From: Thysanoteuthis rhombus
Taxonomy: Eukaryota > Mollusca > Cephalopoda > Oegopsida > Thysanoteuthidae
NCBI GenBank assembly: GCA_963457665.1
Contig: OY735218.1
Location: 46,268,841-46,332,840, forward strand
Length of the DNA: 64,000 nt
Direction: 5' to 3'
Position 1 is the first letter of the stretch, and the number at the start of each line of letters is the position of its first letter. This document shows positions 48,610-61,899 of the stretch, one piece after another. The position numbers and the translations under genes were made by a program. Below the pieces are notes generated by a model. That model searched no databases. It worked only from the letters and a program-made list of their open reading frames with translations, and was not told the DNA's origin.

Positions 48610-50560
48610 CTGTCTGCATCACTGCAGAAATTCTTTGCGTCTTCGTGGTTTATTAGTAAAACATTGCATCATCCACATCACAGCTCATCCCATAGTCAAT
48701 TTTTGGCTTCTTACGACTTTTTCCATGGAGATTGATTGCAGACTGTGAACAAGATTAAGGAGAATATGATGGAGCAGCTGATGTTGGCCCTGATATAAGA
48801 ATTTTAAAACTGTTTCTAAAGGGAGGAGGGATACTTGGATAAATGTATGGGGTCCATAGGGAGAACCCTGAGAGGACTGAACCTTTATGACCGCAAAAAT
48901 CTTCTTTAATACCAAGTGGCTGGATAATTCCAGTACAGTCATTGTATTGTAAAAAGAGGCTGAAGAGAAATAGAGAGACAGATAATATAAGGACGGTAAA
49001 TACAGAACAATTGATAAAAACTTAAATTCTGTTAAAATTGTTGGGAAATAATCCTGTGATGTCTTCATTGAGAATGCTTAACTTGTACGCATGCTTCTTT
49101 CACTTTACATTATTTCAAACGAGTGGATCAAGTATTTGATAGAATTAAAGAATCTAATACTAATTGAATATGCAGCTTTGAAGGGGTAGTAGAAAACAGA
49201 TTACAAATTGATTTTTTTCTGTTTAAAGTGTACAACTTGAAGCGGTAACATAACTCTGTGTTGCAAGTTCACTTTCGACGAAATTAGAGAGTGAACCAAA
49301 ATGTGTTATACTCTAATTGCTTTATTGGTCTATGCACTGCATCTTATCAAGTGTCCTCTCCATATCGAGATATTAATTTTTAGACAATCAGGTAAGCCAA
49401 GAAAAAAAATTCAATGACAAAATCAGGTAAAAGTGCTGGACTTACCTGTTTTTGTCATTGGACAGTATAGTTTAGAAATGATTAAAATAGGTCTATTAAA
49501 ATTCATGCCTTTCCAAGAAGAAACATTCTTTTGAAAGAAGAAGTGATACAATACTATGAAAGATATCGGATATTTTGGATTGAATTCAATAGAGTCTAAC
49601 TCTTGATGGAAATGTCTATTCTTCCTAGTCCCACGGGAAAATTAAAACAACTCACAACGTGCAACGACTTTCTGAATATTGAAGTTCTGTCATAATACGT
49701 AAAAGAGACAATTTAATTAATGGAAATCGACAATGTGTGGATAAACGTATTTCATGCTATCTATTTTATCAATTTTATTTGTTTTTGATGGTGAATTTTT
49801 AGGTTTAAGTAAATGGTCGGTCGATATGGGATCGATTCATTTTTTCTCCCAATTTACAACAGAGTTCATGCAAAAGTCAAAAAACTGACCCGAGAAAGAG
49901 TGTGAACAAAACAAGTTATCTGGATTTGATTAAAAAGTTCAAATGATACGAAAATATTGATGACAGAAAAACACGTTTCACTGATCAATTTAAACTAATA
50001 TACAAGTCTGTACATAGGGACATAGGTCTGACTATAACAATGCAAACATATTTGCGTACGATCAGATACCCATCTATTTAGAGAATCGCATTTAAGGAAT
50101 ATCATAAGTACTTTCGTTTTTAGAAGCTCATTTCATATACTCATCTAAATATTATGACTCCACTATATAATCTTTGATAGTATTCAGCTGCTTGCGTTCG
50201 AATGCTACCCTTCAGTGAATAAAAAAATGTTAGATGGTTGTTCGTAGAAGAAAGAAGATAGAAAAGAAGGTCGGATATTTTACTGAAATTAAAATAAGTT
50301 AGATTTATATGAGTATACGGAGAGAAGCGGAGAAGATAAAGCAAGACATTTTATTGAGTGAGTAGGAAAGGTGAAAGCGGGAAAAGAAAACTAAGTAATC
50401 AAATAACGCGGTGGGAAAGGACAGTGAAGAAAAAAAATTAAAGGGTTAAAACAGAGACCGGAGAAAACATTTTTTCATTTTCAGAGCTATTTTGAATCTC
50501 CTGTGTTAGTATCAATAGTGCCGTAACTTTTTTGTGTAGCGTCCACCGTTATTTGCAAAC
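48610..50560. other. No gene recognised
   Basis: A 128-codon minus frame (48685-49068) has no recognisable domain. The rest is AT-rich unique sequence. Confidence 0.5.
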
Positions 50561-50659
50561 TCAGTTTGACACCTTTTATGAACTTTTCCTAATGACTCTA
50601 CCATAGTTCCAATTTTCTTGTAAACTTTTGCTAAACGATGTTTATGATCATTGATCTAA

Positions 50660-51100
50660 ATGCTTATCCTTCACCATGTTTCAACATCGGTTGCAATGTG
50701 TATCTAATTGCGATTATACGTCAATACTATCAACAGTCCAAAGAAAATTTAGGCCTTTTAGATAACGTCATCAACATTGTGACTTCCGGTAATTTCACAA
50801 AATATAATTTGATAAGTCTTGTATCTTTCTATCTAGATATGCAATATGTATCTTATTATGAATTATATGCCCTAAATATCAACAACATAATGAGCATTTA
50901 AGCACTTTTGATGATGTCATCAGTCATGTAGCTTATGATCTGTAGTAATTTGATAAGTCTCATTTTCCTCTCTCATGATACGCAATTCATATCAGGATGC
51001 AGCCTATATGTGCGATGCTATGAACATTTCAAAGAAAATTTGTTCCTTTTGATCATCTTCATCAATCATGTGACTTCCGGTAATGTCTCGAAATGCTGTC
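50660..51100 (+). repeat. Tandem repeat, about 145-bp units, three diverged copies
   Basis: The landmark 'gcaat' followed by 'tatc' occurs at 50693, 50841 and 50982, and the landmark 'ctttt-gat--cgtcatca' at about 50751, 50901 and 51041. Spacing is about 140-150 bases for both. 'gtgacttccggtaat' occurs in units 1 and 3 and 'aatttgataagtct' in units 1 and 2. A partial further unit may lie near 51125. The 88-codon plus frame 50638-50901 is inside the array and is not a gene. Confidence 0.75.
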
Positions 51101-51139
51101 TGGTCTCAAATTGATATTGATGACCAAATGCACTTTTGA

Positions 51140-51790
51140 TGACAGCAGCTTTGATGGTTGGGCCTTTCACCCTCTCTTGTTTACTGTGAGTATACGAAGA
51201 TTTTCGCTCATGAAACTAATCCATGTTTATTAATCAATTAGACAAGAACTTGGGACTGGCCACCCAGATTTGAAAAGATGGCAGATAAGAATGGAAAGAT
51301 TCAGTAAGAGGGTAGGAGAAGACTAGGATCTCAGTTATCAATACTCGTTAGATTTCTCCAGTTCAACTAAGTTTTGTATGCTAAACTACCTGCTGTATAT
51401 GTCACACAGTCGGCATTTCTTCTATTCTTCTAAATTATCAATACTACTCTTACAAGCATCACATTATCTATTGTTCCTAAACCTATCTATTTGAATACAA
51501 ATAAATTCTTTTCTTCTACATTTAGGGCACCATGAATATTTGTGTTTTTGTTAATATGTATTTCATATGATTTACAATACTAATCAAAGGTACTTTTATC
51601 CAGATTTCATAATGATAGATACGAGTATTTTGATTCAGGCAATTTCAAGGCATTACTCTAGACTGGGCCACAAATTCACTGAAGCTACTAACAGAATTCG
51701 GGAAGTAGAAGTGGGAAGAAATGAAACTATTTCTGTTCAGCCACAAACCGTAGATTATGATCGTTTTGAATGCAGACGTGAATCCAACCA
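51140..51790. other. No gene recognised
   Basis: Unique sequence; the 107-codon frame that starts at 51567 runs into a CA repeat and is unsupported. Confidence 0.5.

Positions 51791-51794
<4 letters not shown>

Positions 51795-51846
<52 letters not shown>
51795..51846. repeat. (CA)n microsatellite
   Basis: An uninterrupted CA run of about 25 units. Confidence 0.97.
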
Positions 51847-51849
<3 letters not shown>

Positions 51850-52475
51850 CTTTTAAAAGAGCTGCAATCATCGAAAGATACAATAGGTAGAGCATTACAT
51901 ATACATAAAGACTTATAGGTTTGTGAGAAACGGGAATACTTTGGTACAGTCTGATTTCGCACATAATTGACAAAACAACCCTTTGGGATAACTCTATGCA
52001 CCTACCTGACCTCTGGTCCCTAATTTCAGATTTGGGACCAGGAGAGTTGTTTTTGATGTATGCAAATTGGTAATAAATCTTTGTATTGCCTTTCTTTAAT
52101 AATCACCGAAAAACTCCAGAACTTTCTTAACCTAACACTTCACAAAATCAGCATTAATATTGAAGTTGGTAATGGCTCAGTGAAGAGGCGTAAGAAAGTT
52201 ATATCAGCTCAAAATGTTTTGTGTGGCCTTAAGAGACTTACTTTGGCAACTGTCCAAATTGCTTACGCCAATTTATTTTGTAAGAGGCATTGTTCGTTGT
52301 CCGTATTGACTCCACCAGTGGAGGTTACTATTTTCTTGTCATACACTCTGCTTAGAGAGATTTTGTGAGAATTGGCCTATTTTCATTGAAAGATACCATA
52401 TGTAGAGCATATCAAAAGGTTTAAGAACATTGTAATTGTGCAATAAAGAGTTGATTGAAAGAGATAAGTGAGAAA
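51850..52475. other. No gene recognised
   Basis: A 102-codon plus frame (52060-52368) starts within a generally coding-like base composition but has no motif, signal peptide or splice site that I can identify. Confidence 0.45.
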
Positions 52476-52477
52476 GC

Positions 52478-52479
<2 letters not shown>

Positions 52480-52509
<30 letters not shown>
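52480..52509. repeat. (TA)n microsatellite
   Basis: Short TA run of about 14 units. Confidence 0.95.
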
Positions 52510-52513
<4 letters not shown>

Positions 52514-52648
52514 GTCAGATAAATATATACCTGGCTAAATCTAGCAAAAATCGATATTCACGAGCAACTCAGTAAAGATAACAATCAACGAACTGAAAAT
52601 GGTTGTCGTGGAAGGGAAAGGTCTTCGCCCAGCATTGATTTCGGATAC

Positions 52649-52649
<1 letters not shown>

Positions 52650-52706
<57 letters not shown>
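52650..52706. repeat. Compound (TA)n(TG)n microsatellite
   Basis: TA repeats pass into TG repeats. Confidence 0.97.
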
Positions 52707-52708
<2 letters not shown>

Positions 52709-52709
52709 C

Positions 52710-55585
52710 TCAAAAACAAATCATCGTCTCCGCACTGAACTGTCTTTTGGTTTTGAGGTAAACTGACTCCTTAAACCAGCTGCTGAAAGAAAGATCTTGG
52801 ACAACTTCGAGGAAGTCGTCTTTATATTCCTTTGCGCATACTGGGTTATCCAATGGATGTTGGCCTTTTGCTGAGTCCATTTTACATTCACTAACACAGA
52901 GAAATATTCTGTGAGAAGAATTATTGATTTCATATTCATTCGAAGTGTATCCGTTTTTATACCACACCCTTCGAATGATATCTTCCAGAGACCCTCATCT
53001 ATTACCTAGAACGGTCTACGGTGTGTGTGTGGGGGTTATATTGAATGGATTCCTCACTTTCGAATCAATACCTAGATCTGTTCTTTTTATTTTCACAATC
53101 CTCTCTTCAAGAGTACAATCAACTGATTAGTATGATCAAGGTTTAGCTTTAATGAGTATTGTCAAAGGTTTGTCTCGTATCTCGAGTCTTGCCAATAATA
53201 ATCTAATTATCGAGTTGACAAGAAATAATTTTTCGGTCGCTAGTTACTTATCGGGCATTTCTAATATTAGTAACCCAGTGTAGAGTTTTAATTAACGTTC
53301 ACTGACCTTCAATGACCTTCATTAATCAGTTTGTTACACTACGTTTCCATTCAGCAATCGAATAATCATTTAGAACTATTCCTTTAATTGGGCCTTCAAT
53401 TCCCTCCTCAGATTTTTAAAGCAGCCATTGCACTTATTCTGCGTTCGATCTCTGCAGATCTACTGTATTATTTTTCAATGATTGATTCTTGGTTGAACCA
53501 TACCTTTTAAAAAAAAACTTTTTCAGTTTACCAAGTGCCTAAAATGGATTGTGTAGGCACCCAATACACAGCATGTGGGTTCAAAATTCACAAAAATGCT
53601 TCCATCTGAAAAAAAAAGGAAACGTGGGAGTTCTGTTCGCTCTCATCCTAATAGTAATGATTTAATCAATATGGACAAATTTTACAGCATATGTAAACCC
53701 TAAAATAATGAAAATGTGGTTGGGGTAGCGGGAAGTACAGGAGACTGGAGTGTAGGAGAGAACGAGAAGGGCAAGGTGAGAACTGCCTCCATGATGGAGA
53801 ACTGCAAAACAAACACTGAACCCTATATTTGCTTGCTGCTGGATCTAGGAAGCCAATCGTTAAGGCATCGTCCATGTCAGATACGCTCTCGAAAATATGA
53901 AAAGCTGATGTAGAAATTAGATACAATGTTGGGAAAATGGCTTGATCGTAAGTTTTAGCACTCCCACTCAATAAGTGTTTGAAGTTACGCAAAAATAAAA
54001 AGAATTTAACAATTTAATATATTCAAAGCTATAACAAAATAATCCGTGCATTTTTTAGATTTTTCTATCATTACTTTTTATTTGGGCACCATTTTAAAAT
54101 CGACTGAGTGAGGTTGTAGAATTTTACTATTTACAATCGGATCTATCCACCCTGATTTATATAATTTTCTAAATCTAGTTAAGAATTTCAGAAATGGAAA
54201 CATTTCAACGACTTTCTATGCATGGTTTTAAATACAGACAACTTTACGTTGGTATTTCTGTCTGAACGTTGGTGTGTTCGTTCAGACCATATTGAAAGAC
54301 ACATACCCCGCTTTTCTTTCAATACATCTTTTGAGATTGCAGTAGTTAGTGAGAAATTAGCTTTTAGCATGTTTTAATTGGCTGTTACCACACATTGTGC
54401 AATTCTTATGCTTGCGTTACACAGTTATATTAGCAGTTAGTGTCCACCGTGGCCAAAGCTGAGAAAACCTGACCAAAAAAAATCAACAAATAAGATGATG
54501 AGTGCTTGTGTGTGTTCCCGAAGAAACGTAGTAACATAAAAATAAATTGCACGTAACATACAATTTTACTGACAGCACTTTGATTACATTTATAAAGAAA
54601 CGAGTGTTTATACAGTCAGTTATGAAGTCCGTTCATGATATCTCGAAGGGAAAGTATTCATGACCAACATTAAAAACTGACACTGTTAAACGCCCGTGAT
54701 AAAATTTCCACTAAAAGAATTCCGATTCTTGATTCCTATTGTGTTATTCCTTAATTGGTCGAAGTCCCATTGATTCAGCTGCAAACCAAAGCAATGGAGC
54801 AAAGCTCACATCCCTTTTCCACCAGAGATTTTCCAATGGCTTTGTCAGCCAATCGCTTCGACAACCAATGGGTCTTTATGTGTCATATTTGAAGGTGTTA
54901 TGGCATTATTATACTAAGACCACTGGAATTTGGAGTCATTTGTCTTGTGTCATTTGCGAAGAACATATACTTTCCGTTTTCGCGAGATATGAATAATTAT
55001 ATTTAGTTTAATGTATCGATATGCATACAATGCATCAAACAGGAACATGGTTAATTTTATGCATTTATATATATTTGCATGAGTATAATATCTTAATAAT
55101 CTAAATAACTATATGAAATATGCATAGCCCTCGAGAAATCGATGATTAATTGATGCAGTCAAATCAATAAATCTCTCATTGAACATTTCAATGGTCTGAT
55201 TGAAAAATCGAAACAAGAGTTTATTAAAACAATTTAATTCTAGTCATATCTCGCCAATAAAACATCTAATCTCGATTGGTAATCCATAAAGGGAGATAAT
55301 AGAAATCGAATGGACTTTTGTTTGGTCAGGGATGTATTTGAGTTTCAAAATGAAAATTGGCATAATGCAGTAACAAGTCTTAATAAAATTTAAAAAATTA
55401 AACACATTTTACATTGAATAGTAAATTTACTATGTTTCAATGATAACAATAATTATATGAATAAAGCTATAAATGGAATAAAGATAGTTACTATGCTTCC
55501 TTTAAAAGGGAACAAAGATAAGATTGAATAAAACAAGTGAAAATGATGAATTTGGAAATGCTTCAGCAAGTTGGTCCCTATATTT
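52710..55585. other. No gene recognised
   Basis: Two overlapping minus frames (52710-52967 and 52721-52939), a 108-codon minus frame (53666-53992) and an 85-codon plus frame (54739-54996) are open, but none resembles a known family or has convincing splice signals. Confidence 0.45.
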
Positions 55586-55589
55586 AAAA

Positions 55590-56180
55590 GACAAATGTCA
55601 TGGTCATGGAACTTGCTGAGATCAAAGACACTACAATCGGATCGAAAACGCAGAGGTGAAGAAAGAAGACCACTATACATAACTAGGACAACAAATCTTC
55701 ATGAAATCCTAAAACATGAGAAAATAAACGAACAACCACTCTAGGATAGCAAGCTTTAAGAACAAGAAAATACCATCACTTATGTACTGGAAGGTATATC
55801 ACAAAAACATTCTCCTGATAGTCACCTATGAAGTTGAAGCATTGAGCATAATGGCCTTCAAGCTGGGAAATCATGCAACGTGTACAGGGGAGAATCATGT
55901 CCAGCATAATATGAGGAGATCTCAAAGCAGCACTGTCTTTCAGAAAAATCATGTTAGAGATATCTTAAAATCGATTAAATAATGAAAAAGGGCAATGGGC
56001 AGGTCATGCTGCAATAATGTCAAACAACCGCTAGATATCGCAACTAACCACATGTAACTCTACATATTCTATGCAAAAGAGTGGCTGTCAAAAAATAAGA
56101 TGTGTTGACGAATAATAAAGTACTTGCTCTGCAACGCTCATGATAGTGAGGTACAACAATGGACAGTAAGAGGATGGCCA
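55590..56180 (+). mobile_element. RTE-like LINE 3' fragment
   Basis: Degenerate match beginning near 'gatcaaagacactacaatcg', through 'aactaggacaacaaatcttc' (consensus LGQRI) and 'atagtcacctatgaagttga' (IVTYEVE, consensus IVTYGAE), to 'gggcaggtcatgctgcaata' (AGHAAI) and a final weak match near 'ctcatgatagtgaggtac'. Many frameshifts. The 66-codon plus frame 55782-55982 and the 69-codon minus frame are incidental. Confidence 0.7.
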
Positions 56181-56184
56181 TGAG

Positions 56185-57895
56185 GATGATGAAGAATATA
56201 CAATAAAACTGGAAGCAAAAACCGGAAAAGCAACAATAAAACAAAGATGTCATGGAAGAAATCTCTTAATTAGAAATTTTTTTTTTGCAAAGGCGGATTT
56301 CCAGTTGAACCATTTCTTCTCAAAACTTTTGATTCCTTAAACGACTCTGGTAAACCCCAAAGAGCAGTATATGAGTGCAGAATTCAAGTACGGTTTCTTC
56401 TCTCAAGCAAAAAGATATGGAGTCTGCAACCACCCTGATAATTATCTGATCTGATTCTCCTATTATTCTCAGTTGAATCATTCTCTTTTAATAACTTTAC
56501 CTAGTGGCTTAAACGGCTCCAGTGACCTCCCCCCCAAGCTGATTAGTGTGCAAATCTCATATGCAGTTTTGCAAAAATGATGGTGTCAGTGTTCGCTTTT
56601 TCCTGGTGGTCATTTGGAGAGAAGATCCGAATTAATTGGAAATTCAATAAATTGGCTCAAACTCTCAGCATCAATCCAATGAAATATAACCATTTGTGGT
56701 GTGTGAAGTCTTGGGTTGATAGACAGGAAGAGAGCAAAATGTCTCAGGATTGATTTGCTGAAACGTAAAGTGATTAATAATTTCAGACTGTAAAAAGAAA
56801 TACCAAGCAATGTAAAAACACAGGACAATCAACATAAAATCGTAGAGTCATTTAAAAACATGAAAAAATTGAATGAGGACATTCATCAAAAATAAAGCCA
56901 AAAAGAATAAAAAATAGATACAGCCCATTTGATTGAATGATAAAAAGATGAAACGGCACGGTGCTGCTGCAAAAATGTTAATATGTAACCGTCTGTTTAA
57001 GAATCTGTTTGTTACAACTAATTTCTGGGTAAATATAACAAAAAACTGAAAAATATTTCCCAATTTACTTGAATAACCCACTGCCATTCAAAATAAAAGG
57101 CTATGCTAATTGTTTACTACATATTTATAGATGATGAGACATACGAACCGTATTTCGAAGTCCTACTTATGTTGCGCTGAATCAGTGGATTATCCTATTT
57201 TGTGAAATGCAAAATATTGCATGATTCGTGGAATAAGCAAGCTTGTTGCCAAAGTCACGATCTATTTATTCTAGATATTTTTGTTTGGGTGATAACTTCA
57301 TCAACGTCCGTCAATTATCATTGTGCAATTTTGTTCATGTTCACATATTTATATTATAAATCCCAATTTTAAAATCAGTAAACGACCTGTATTTTTTTTT
57401 ACGACAGTTCGTTGTATACACAAACTAATAAAACATCCATACAAAACTGAATGATTTTAATTCGATTTTTTATCCAGATAGTTTATTTCGATTCAATTCT
57501 GTTTTTAAAGAAAATACGTATAGCATCAGGTCCTTGTTCGAACATTTAGATGTATACGCTATTGTATAGAACAAGATTCGAGGTAAAATAAAAGAAAAAG
57601 TTTACGTAACAGCCGAACCAAATCTCAAAGATTTCTGTAAGCGAAGCAAAAGTCTTGATACGATGAAAATCAACCAAAAATCAGATAAGAATCTTTCAAC
57701 GGAGATTTTGAAAATTTAACAAACACAAATTGATTTATTGATATGGAAAGTAATTTAGTTATGTATATTGATGATATAAGTTAGAGTCTTGATTAAAGGG
57801 TGATGTACGAATTTATTTCTAAATGGATAATTGGAAAGATAGATTTTATTTAGATGGAGAAATACATAATACAAATACCCTTATACTCTCTCACA
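56185..57895. other. No gene recognised
   Basis: AT-rich unique sequence; two minus frames of 72 and 79 codons have no recognisable features. Confidence 0.55.
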
Positions 57896-57899
57896 CTCT

Positions 57900-57921
57900 T
57901 CCTCTCTTCCCCTCTCTCTCT

Positions 57922-57993
<72 letters not shown>
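57900..57993. repeat. (CT)n(TA)n microsatellite
   Basis: A short CT run passes into about 70 bases of TA repeats. Confidence 0.96.
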
Positions 57994-58001
<8 letters not shown>

Positions 58002-58151
58002 GATCCAGAATTCAGTGACCAAAAGTTTTCTTTCACAGGCTCTAGCATATTAGATATTATGAAAATCTACAAAAATATTACTTTGACCGCTTTAGAATTA
58101 TGGACATTTTAAAAAAACATATATTTACATATTTGTGTACGATCTACATAT

Positions 58152-58156
<5 letters not shown>

Positions 58157-58212
<56 letters not shown>
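58157..58212. repeat. (TA)n microsatellite
   Basis: About 55 bases of TA repeats. Confidence 0.97.
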
Positions 58213-58295
58213 TGCAATAAATCACTTTAAATTGACCTCCTGTTGATACACAGTGAATGTTTCATTCGGGCTAGACGGTGTAAATATAATTATTA

Positions 58296-58380
58296 ATGAA
58301 AGGAAATAGGCAACAACTGTTTTTGAACCTGCGACCATTAGATAGCTGTTATATAACATCGTTTTTAGCATTGAGCAATC
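58296..58380 (-). repeat. Possible minus-strand tRNA-like SINE head
   Basis: On the minus strand a weak A box (ttgctcaatgc) is followed about 40 bases later by 'gcaggttcaaa', a B-box-like string. It borders the long TA tract. Low confidence. Confidence 0.3.
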
Positions 58381-58398
58381 ACACATATCTATCTATCG

Positions 58399-58523
<125 letters not shown>

Positions 58524-58655
58524 ACATACATGCAAATACATTTATACTGGGGTACAAATGGGACATTAGCATGTGTACACAAATAATATGAATACGTAGA
58601 CAGGCATATAAATCTCTCTCACACATACACATGTAAATAAACACACAGAAATACA

Positions 58656-58710
58656 TAAATATATATATATGTATGTATGTGTGCGTGTGTGTGAGTGTGT
58701 GTGTGTGTAT
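58656..58710. repeat. Compound (TA)n(TG)n microsatellite
   Basis: Short TA and TATG units followed by GTGT units with GC and GA interruptions. Confidence 0.92.
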
Positions 58711-58714
58711 GCAA

Positions 58715-59710
58715 AGGAGGATTCATCGAATTGTCATTTTTATTGTTGCATTCCACCGATGATTAATCGTTATTCATAGACTGGGAAATATTATAATTGC
58801 AATGAGATCACGAACCCGGGAAATTCTAATTGGCACATATGGAAATAATAGAGCCTTGCATTGGTATCCGATTTTGAAATTGTATTATATACGATCAGTG
58901 ATCTGAATAAAAGAATAAATACACGACGTTCTATATCCCATTTTACACACAAAGTAGATTATCATTGGATTCGAGCAAAGATGATATCGATGATGAAAAA
59001 AACAAAACAGCTGTAGTCTGAGGTCCCAAATATTTGTCATCGTTAGAAATAGATTGAATCGTTAAAATTTCTCACAAACTACTATATTTCTCCCCGATAT
59101 CTCTCTATATAGACTCAATCATCTGTAATATATATAAGTGAACAATTTTGGATGGTACAAAGTCATGAGTGAAAGTATATGGAGACTTCATTTGTTAATT
59201 AATTCACGAATTAATTAAGTAGTATTGTGTTCATGTTTCGAGAGGTCCCTATCTTCGGTAACATCCCTTTCTCTTTTTGTTCTCGTATCTTTATTTTCTT
59301 TGCTTCACCGTAGTATTGTATATCTATCTGATCAACTATCTATCCACAAATCAATCTATTAATCTATCATTTTACTTGTTTCGTGGTTACACCCTTGGCA
59401 TGTTGCTACCTTCTGAATTGGTCCAGATAATGAATAGGATGACTCTATGATAACTCATAAGTTTGACCTCAGCATTACGTCTCTCGCTAGTGAATTTCAC
59501 ACCTTGTTTCAGCATAACCCGTTCCTCGTATGTTGTTTTTTTGTATTGACTTCATCATTTAGACCTTGGTCTAGACATAGTGACTTATTCCGCACTGCAC
59601 CTTTTCTGCGTGATATGCAGATATAAAAGATATGAAGAGAAGAGAATAGGTCTTTATGTGTTACTACGGAAATGGACATCGACTCATTATGCGAATGGAA
59701 ACCTGTTCTG
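58715..59710. other. No gene recognised
   Basis: Unique AT-rich sequence; the 73-codon minus frame 59509-59730 is unsupported. Confidence 0.55.
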
Positions 59711-59713
59711 TCG

Positions 59714-60178
59714 TTACATTTTAACACCAATCAAAAGCCTTTTCGATTTCATTTGATCATGGACTGGCTCCACCATGGCCAGCAATATCCTGATTACGTT
59801 GGGCCGAATTACCAGTGACTGTTGGTGTTTCCGGGGATTCTATAGCATGCGAAAGTAGCTTTTCAAGTCATTCAAATCAGTTGGCATGTCTGCTTCTGGT
59901 CATTCAATAGTGACTGCTTCCTTGATATCTGTGAATTTATACATACACAGCCACTTCCAGCTGGATGCATGCATATGTTCAGGTAATGAAAGGGTCTGTA
60001 AAGAACATACTTTCATGTAATCAATACATGACTGAAAAGCCAAAGTTGTATTTAATACTTCAATGTTCTTTTTCTCTTCACATCATTCCCAGAATACTGT
60101 CATCAATGGTTTCAAAACTAAAGTCCGTCGAATAACGCTCGTAATATCCTCTCTGAACCTCAACTTGGAATCAGACAT
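59714..60178 (-). pseudogene. Decayed coding-like frame of unknown family
   Basis: On the minus strand one frame stays readable for 154 codons with only three in-frame stops (TGA at 60083-60085, TGA at 59900-59902, TAG at 59840-59842) before the TAA at 59714-59716. It starts MSDSKLRFREDITSVIRRTL and later reads HASSWKWLCMYKFTDIKEA and LVIRPNVIRILLAMVEP, a mixture of residues that looks protein-like and not AT-driven. It is preceded by the splice-acceptor-like 'tttatggcag'. I recognise no family. It may be a dead host exon or a transposon gene. The three stops and the lack of a family match keep confidence low. Confidence 0.3.
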
Positions 60179-60378
60179 CTGCCATAAACAATAATTATTG
60201 TACATAAAACTTTACCAAATCAGAATTTGAATAAATGAAATCGATTTTTAAAAGACAAACTTTTCACATTTCTGTGCAATCTCAGTGATTTTGATACCAA
60301 TAGATAGCTCAATGCCTAAGACAATTCCTGACACTTAAGCTCTACATTTATCCCCATTATAATTGTGATGGCACTAAC

Positions 60379-60429
60379 GTTTGAACTGAGGTGCGACGAC
60401 GAAGCCTGGCCAGAGTTAGCAATTCCATT
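60379..60429 (-). pseudogene. Possible upstream exon of the decayed frame
   Basis: Minus strand, 51 bases (17 codons, starting NGIANSGQASSSHL), bounded by a strong acceptor-like 'gatttatccctgtcag' on its 5' side and a 'gttagt' donor-like string on its 3' side. About 200 bases separate it from the frame at 60178. The link is inference. Confidence 0.2.
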
Positions 60430-60434
60430 CTGAC

Positions 60435-60705
60435 AGGGATAAATCAAAAGTAAAGTTTACAATACAAAATTGAATAGGCCTCTACGAGCTTAAAGCTAAA
60501 ATCAGAGACTGTTGTGCATACACCCGATTCAAATTACCAGCTGATGTTTGGAGTACCTGTGTCAATCGCTGACTCAGGTTAAAATCAGTGACGAAATCGG
60601 CTCACGTGTAGAAATCTTACGTCGAAATAAATATGAATGGAAACTTTGCAAATTTTATACTACATTATCACATTTTGAGAATAAGGTGTATAATGACTTT
60701 TAGAT
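60435..60705. other. No gene recognised
   Basis: Unique sequence. Confidence 0.5.
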
Positions 60706-60707
60706 AG

Positions 60708-60709
<2 letters not shown>

Positions 60710-60768
<59 letters not shown>

Positions 60769-60770
60769 GA

Positions 60771-60802
<32 letters not shown>
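60710..60802. repeat. Compound (TA)n(TG)n microsatellite
   Basis: TA repeats with one CATATGA interruption, ending in TG repeats. Confidence 0.96.
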
Positions 60803-60804
60803 AA

Positions 60805-61895
60805 TCTTCAGAAAAATAAAACATTTTGCATATATACAAAAACAATGCACTCAATATCTAGCCACCAAACCTGAGGGGAAACGAGATTTTGTTTTCATTT
60901 TATTTATTCAGGTGAGCCTTGTATAAGCTACCTCGAAAAAAATCCATCAGTATATCAATCGATATTAACCGATGTGAACGCGTCAGGTGCAACGTGTCTC
61001 CTTTGGAAAAATGTTGGAAAAAATAGGAATTTTCAATTTATGACTTTGTTTTATGCTTCTACAGTTATACCGATGCTTAACATACCTGAAGGAATGTTTT
61101 CTATAAGCAATAATTTACACTTTTTAAATGCTGAAATGAATTTCCATACTGTACAGCTCTGTGCAAATGCCACATGATTTATCTATAAAATACCATTTAT
61201 ACAAGGCCGGTCCTGCTTATTTGAATGTGACCTCTAAGTAACCGTAAAGGAGCATTGTAAACAGAAGTATTAAATCAAAGTACCCCTTAAATTCACGCAC
61301 TGGATACTAACTTTATCTGTATGTAACGTCAAAGTAATCAAAACAGCTCTTTGTAGCTTTGTTATTTAATTTAAATACCCCTAGAACGCGTTGAGTTAAA
61401 AAATCCAGGCAACTGATAGCTTTTCATTAAACAGTAATAATTTGAAAATGGGGTTGCGCTCATCTCTTACCTATTTCAAAATGGACAATTTAGTCCAGGA
61501 TCCTCCGAATGATAAATGCTAACTATTGATTGTTTGACTTGGTTCGTTTCATTTATTCGCAAGTGCATAAAGAGATAAGTTCATCCGGGTCCCATCGGAT
61601 TGTACTTATTCCTTCTCGAAGTGTGATACAAGCGGTCACATAGTTGTCTAATAATCACGACAAATAAATATGCGGCAAAACAGTTGCTAAAAACACATTT
61701 ATTGATATTTACTAAGCTGGTATGAGTATACCAGCGTGGAGCACCAAACAGGGACCAAATTTACTGCACTATTGATTGTCAGTCAGACCAACCTCTACTC
61801 ATTCATCCAAGTCGAAATCCTGGGAGTGTACGAAGCTTAGCCTTGAAATACTACTCCATCTCTCTTTCTGTTTTCTCCTCTCTCTCTGAATATAT
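60805..61895. other. No gene recognised
   Basis: Unique AT-rich sequence; a 67-codon plus frame (60974-61177) is not recognised. A small perfect 8-bp inverted repeat with a 4-base loop (gctggtat...ataccagc) lies at 61716-61735. Confidence 0.5.
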
Positions 61896-61899
61896 ATAA

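Noticed and set aside
48685-49068. 128-codon minus-strand frame after the Gypsy element
   Set aside because: Leu/Ser/His-rich without motif or signal peptide logic and antisense to nothing that I recognise.
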